Positions 61,708 to 64,000 of a DNA stretch of 64,000 bases are shown here, piece by piece (within the stretch, counting starts at the first letter, position 1; each line of letters starts with the position of its first letter). Below the pieces are notes generated by a model. It was given only the letters and a program-made list of their open reading frames with translations. It did no database searches and had not been told where the DNA came from. Location: assembly GCA_942493345.1 (NCBI GenBank), contig OW818695.1, forward strand, positions 1,054,001-1,118,000, given 5' to 3'. A program made the position numbers and the translations under genes. This DNA is from GWE2-42-39 sp942493345. Its GTDB lineage: Bacteria; Bacteroidota; Bacteroidia; Bacteroidales; Prolixibacteraceae.

Positions 61708-63618
61708 ATGGGAAAAATAATTGGAATTGACTTAGGAACAACCAACTCATGCGTTTCGGTAATGGAAGGCAACGAACCGGTTGTAATACCCAACAGTGAA
61801 GGGAAAAGAACTACCCCTTCGGTAGTTGGCTTCGTTGAAAATGGTGAACGCAAAATTGGCGACCCCGCCAAACGTCAGGCTATTACCAACCCACAAAAAA
61901 CCGTTTCTTCAATTAAACGTTTCATGGGTGAAACCTATGATAAAGTAACCAAAGAAATCAACCGTGTACCTTATACGGTAATAAAAGGCGACAACAATAC
62001 ACCTCGCGTACAGATTGACGACCGCAAATATTCACCCCAGGAAATTTCGGCAATGATTCTTCAGAAAATGAAGAAAACGGCCGAAGATTACCTTGGACAA
62101 GAAGTTACCGAAGCGGTAATTACTGTTCCTGCTTATTTTAACGATGCCCAGCGTCAGGCGACCAAAGAAGCAGGTGAAATCGCAGGATTGCAAGTGCGCC
62201 GTATCATCAACGAACCAACGGCAGCTTCGCTGGCTTATGGGTTGGACAAGATGGACCGTGAAATGAAGATCGCCGTATTCGACCTGGGTGGCGGCACTTT
62301 CGATATTTCAATCCTCGAACTGGGCGATGGCGTGTTCGAAGTAAAATCGACCGACGGTGACACACACCTTGGCGGCGATGACTTCGACCAGACGATCATC
62401 GACTGGTTGGCTGCTGAATTTAAAAACGACGAAGGCATTGACCTGCGTCAGGACCCAATGGCATTGCAACGGTTGAAGGAAGCTGCCGAAAAAGCAAAAA
62501 TCGAACTTTCAAGTTCTACTCAAACGGAGATCAACCTGCCGTATATTATGCCGGTGAATGGCATTCCAAAGCACCTGGTGAAAACTTTGACCCGCGCTAA
62601 ATTCGAACAATTAGCCGATTCGCTGATCAACGCGACCATGGAACCTTGCCGCAAAGCATTGAAAAATGCAGGCATGTCGGCCAGCGACATCGACGAAGTG
62701 ATATTGGTTGGTGGATCAACCCGTATTCCTGCTGTCCAGGAAAAAGTGCAACAGTTGTTCGGAAAAGCGCCATCGAAAGGTGTTAACCCGGATGAAGTAG
62801 TCGCTATCGGCGCTGCCATTCAAGGTGGTGTTTTGACCGGTGAAGTAAAAGACGTATTGCTGCTCGATGTTACCCCGCTTTCGCTTGGTATTGAAACCAT
62901 GGGTGGTGTAATGACCCGTTTGATTGAATCGAACACAACTATCCCGACGAAAAAAACGGAAACATTTACAACCGCAGCCGACCACCAGCCTTCCGTCGAA
63001 ATTCATGTCCTGCAAGGCGAACGTCCGATGGCAAACGGAAACAAAACCATTGGCCGCTTCCATCTCGACGGGCTTCCACCGGCACCACGCGGTGTGCCAC
63101 AAATTGAGGTAACCTTTGATATTGACGCAAACGGCATTTTACACGTTTCGGCAAAAGACAAGGCTACCGGAAAAACACAATCGATCCGGATTGAAGCATC
63201 TTCAGGATTGAGCGATGCTGACATTCAGAAAATGAAAGACGAAGCCAAAGCCAACGAAGCTGCCGATAAAGCTGCCCGCGAAAAGGTGGACAAACTGAAT
63301 CAGGCTGACAGCTTGATTTTTCAGACAGAGAAACAACTGAAAGAGTTTGGCGACAAACTTCCGGCCGACAAAAAAGGTCCGATCGAAGCGGCTTTAGGTA
63401 AACTGAAAGAAGCTCACAAAGCACAGGATATTGCCGGTATTGATGCGGCAACCGCTGAACTGAACCAGGTATTCGAGGCTGCTTCGCAGGAAATGTACAA
63501 CGCACAGGCCAATGCCCAACCCGGACCAGATGCAGGAGCACAAGGCGGGAACGGACAATCGGGCAAATCTTCGCAGGATGGCGAAGTAACTGATGTGGAT
63601 TTTGAAGAAGTGAAATAA
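61708..63618 (+). CDS. dnaK: Chaperone DnaK (Hsp70)
   Basis: ATP-driven chaperone that binds unfolded segments together with DnaJ and GrpE in the cytoplasm. At 636 residues it has normal length. Nucleotide-binding signatures: IGIDLGTTNSCVSVMEG, VPAYFNDAQRQATKEAGEIAG, AVFDLGGGTFDISILELGDG and VILVGGSTRIPAVQ. The linker is DVLLLDVTPLSLGIETMGGV, followed by the beta-sandwich substrate domain and a helical lid ending in a Gly/Gln-rich tail and DVDFEEVK. Neither dnaJ nor grpE is linked. Regulation is not apparent. Downstream is a 36-codon ORF and a terminator. Confidence 0.97.
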   Translation: MGKIIGIDLGTTNSCVSVMEGNEPVVIPNSEGKRTTPSVVGFVENGERKIGDPAKRQAITNPQKTVSSIKRFMGETYDKVTKEINRVPYTVIKGDNNTPRVQIDDRKYSPQEISAMILQKMKKTAEDYLGQEVTEAVITVPAYFNDAQRQATKEAGEIAGLQVRRIINEPTAASLAYGLDKMDREMKIAVFDLGGGTFDISILELGDGVFEVKSTDGDTHLGGDDFDQTIIDWLAAEFKNDEGIDLRQDPMALQRLKEAAEKAKIELSSSTQTEINLPYIMPVNGIPKHLVKTLTRAKFEQLADSLINATMEPCRKALKNAGMSASDIDEVILVGGSTRIPAVQEKVQQLFGKAPSKGVNPDEVVAIGAAIQGGVLTGEVKDVLLLDVTPLSLGIETMGGVMTRLIESNTTIPTKKTETFTTAADHQPSVEIHVLQGERPMANGNKTIGRFHLDGLPPAPRGVPQIEVTFDIDANGILHVSAKDKATGKTQSIRIEASSGLSDADIQKMKDEAKANEAADKAAREKVDKLNQADSLIFQTEKQLKEFGDKLPADKKGPIEAALGKLKEAHKAQDIAGIDAATAELNQVFEAASQEMYNAQANAQPGPDAGAQGGNGQSGKSSQDGEVTDVDFEEVK

Positions 63619-63740
63619 AAATATTCTTGGGAATTGACTCTTTCTTCTGCAACGGTTCTGTTCCAATATTTCTTTTATTATTGGCATTATTTATAATAAA
63701 ATTTTTAAACCTTAAAAATTCAAGAAAGGAGAAAATAAAA

Positions 63741-63851
63741 ATGGAACATATTAAAAATAGTTACAAACAACTCAGAAATGCATTTCAATCTTTGATCGAA
63801 ATATCTTGGAGTGTTGGAACATCCGTTGCAGCAGCTAGTAGTCAATTATAA
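63741..63851 (+). CDS. Small ORF (36 aa) with strong ribosome-binding site
   Basis: ATG at 63741 opens 36 codons (MEHIKNSYKQLRNAFQSLIE, then ISWSVGTSVAAASSQL), ending with TAA at 63851. It is preceded by AAAGGAG at nine bases' spacing, unusual in Bacteroidota, where SD sites are rare. An in-frame TTG at 63627 would add a hydrophobic helix, but the SD and ATG favour the short form. The peptide has a basic amphipathic start and a small, non-polar tail. It lies between dnaK and a terminator, so it could be translated from the dnaK transcript. No family is recognised. Confidence 0.4.
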   Translation: MEHIKNSYKQLRNAFQSLIEISWSVGTSVAAASSQL

Positions 63852-63872
63852 AGTAAAAAAATAAATTTTTGG

Positions 63873-63909
63873 AAAGCCCTGATCGTGCAAAACGGTCGGG
63901 GCTTTTTTC
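63873..63909 (+). terminator. Intrinsic terminator after dnaK and the small ORF
   Basis: AAAGCCCTGATCG (63873-63885) pairs with CGGTCGGGGCTTT (63893-63905) with two wobbles around TGCAAAA, followed by T's. Confidence 0.85.
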
Positions 63910-63977
63910 GTCAAAGAATGGAGCGACCTCCGCATGGCAAAATATTTCCTTACTTTTACAGTTATAAAAGAAAAACA

Positions 63978-64000
63978 ATGGGGCAATCAATTCTATTTAC
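63978..64000 (+). CDS. Start of a gene cut by the window edge
   Basis: ATG at 63978 reads MGQSILF and continues past the right edge. A TACTTTTA box (63951-63958) resembling the nqrA -7 element lies 19 nt upstream, supporting a gene start. Too short to identify. Confidence 0.35.

Noticed and set aside
61415..61750. 111-codon minus-strand frame upstream of dnaK with hydrophobic N-terminus
   Set aside because: It overlaps the dnaK start, has no family signature or promoter, and its composition is that of AT-rich spacer DNA.
61708..63618. Minus-strand frames inside dnaK and other highly expressed genes
   Set aside because: They mirror the coding frame of the real gene and have no independent signals.
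1..64000. tRNA, rRNA, CRISPR arrays and transposase genes
   Set aside because: None was recognised on either strand by eye. A tRNAscan or Infernal run would be needed to exclude small RNAs.

Overview
The window comes from a member of the Bacteroidota, most likely a Marinilabiliales/Bacteroidales-type marine or sediment anaerobe or facultative organism. Three things point there. It carries type IX secretion genes (porU, porV, gldJ and a T9SS plug protein). Many upstream regions contain the Bacteroidota -7 promoter box TAnnTTTG, with few Shine-Dalgarno sites. It also has phylum-typical gene orders: coaX-TPR-lptC-corC-ppiD, nadB-nadC-coaX, nqrABCDEF, merR-nif3-zinc ribbon, and gldJ-murF next to porU-porV. 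The genus cannot be fixed from the sequence alone.

Layout. 1-6.5 kb: a cut-off membrane protein, proline catabolism (pruA), a FtsB/DivIC-type divisome protein, YqgE/AlgH, then NAD synthesis (nadB-nadC) coupled to coaX. 6.7-12.4 kb: an envelope-biogenesis run of TPR protein, LptC, CorC-like protein and a PpiD-type chaperone, closed by a strong terminator. 12.5-14 kb: an ECF sigma factor with two small membrane proteins. 14-21 kb: pepD, then an AT-rich one-gene island (15.7-18.1 kb) encoding an HsdR-N-type nuclease fused to an AAA-type ATPase, then an MFS transporter, a palindromic repeat element and a DUF4831 protein. 21-28.5 kb: the T9SS plug protein divergent from a complete Na+-NQR operon. 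28.5-35.7 kb: a DUF1080 protein, a small DNA-binding protein, then a murein-sugar salvage group (GH3/beta-lactamase fusion, NamZ, sodium symporter). 35.8-46.4 kb: a beta-helix lipoprotein, a secreted EEP phosphodiesterase, alaS, an M23 peptidase-merR-nif3-zinc ribbon operon, and lemA with two TPM genes. 46.8-58.8 kb: a TPR histidine kinase at the end of a porV-ispF-CoA-binding-thioredoxin operon, then porU (broken by a one-base frameshift), gldJ-murF and trxA. 59-64 kb: CCA nucleotidyltransferase, panB, dnaK with a downstream 36-codon ORF, and the start of one more gene.

Most of the window is core housekeeping and envelope machinery. The clearest accessory piece is the 15.7-18.1 kb gene. Its base composition differs from both neighbours, it is alone, it is bounded by degenerate cassette-like sequences, and its nuclease plus ATPase plus winged-helix-like architecture fits an uncharacterised single-gene anti-phage system. 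The other notable items are the porU frameshift at a four-base homopolymer, a 53-nt perfect palindrome overlapping a stop codon, a 129-bp inverted-repeat element, and possible regulatory palindromes and hairpins near dnaK and after the sigma-factor operon.
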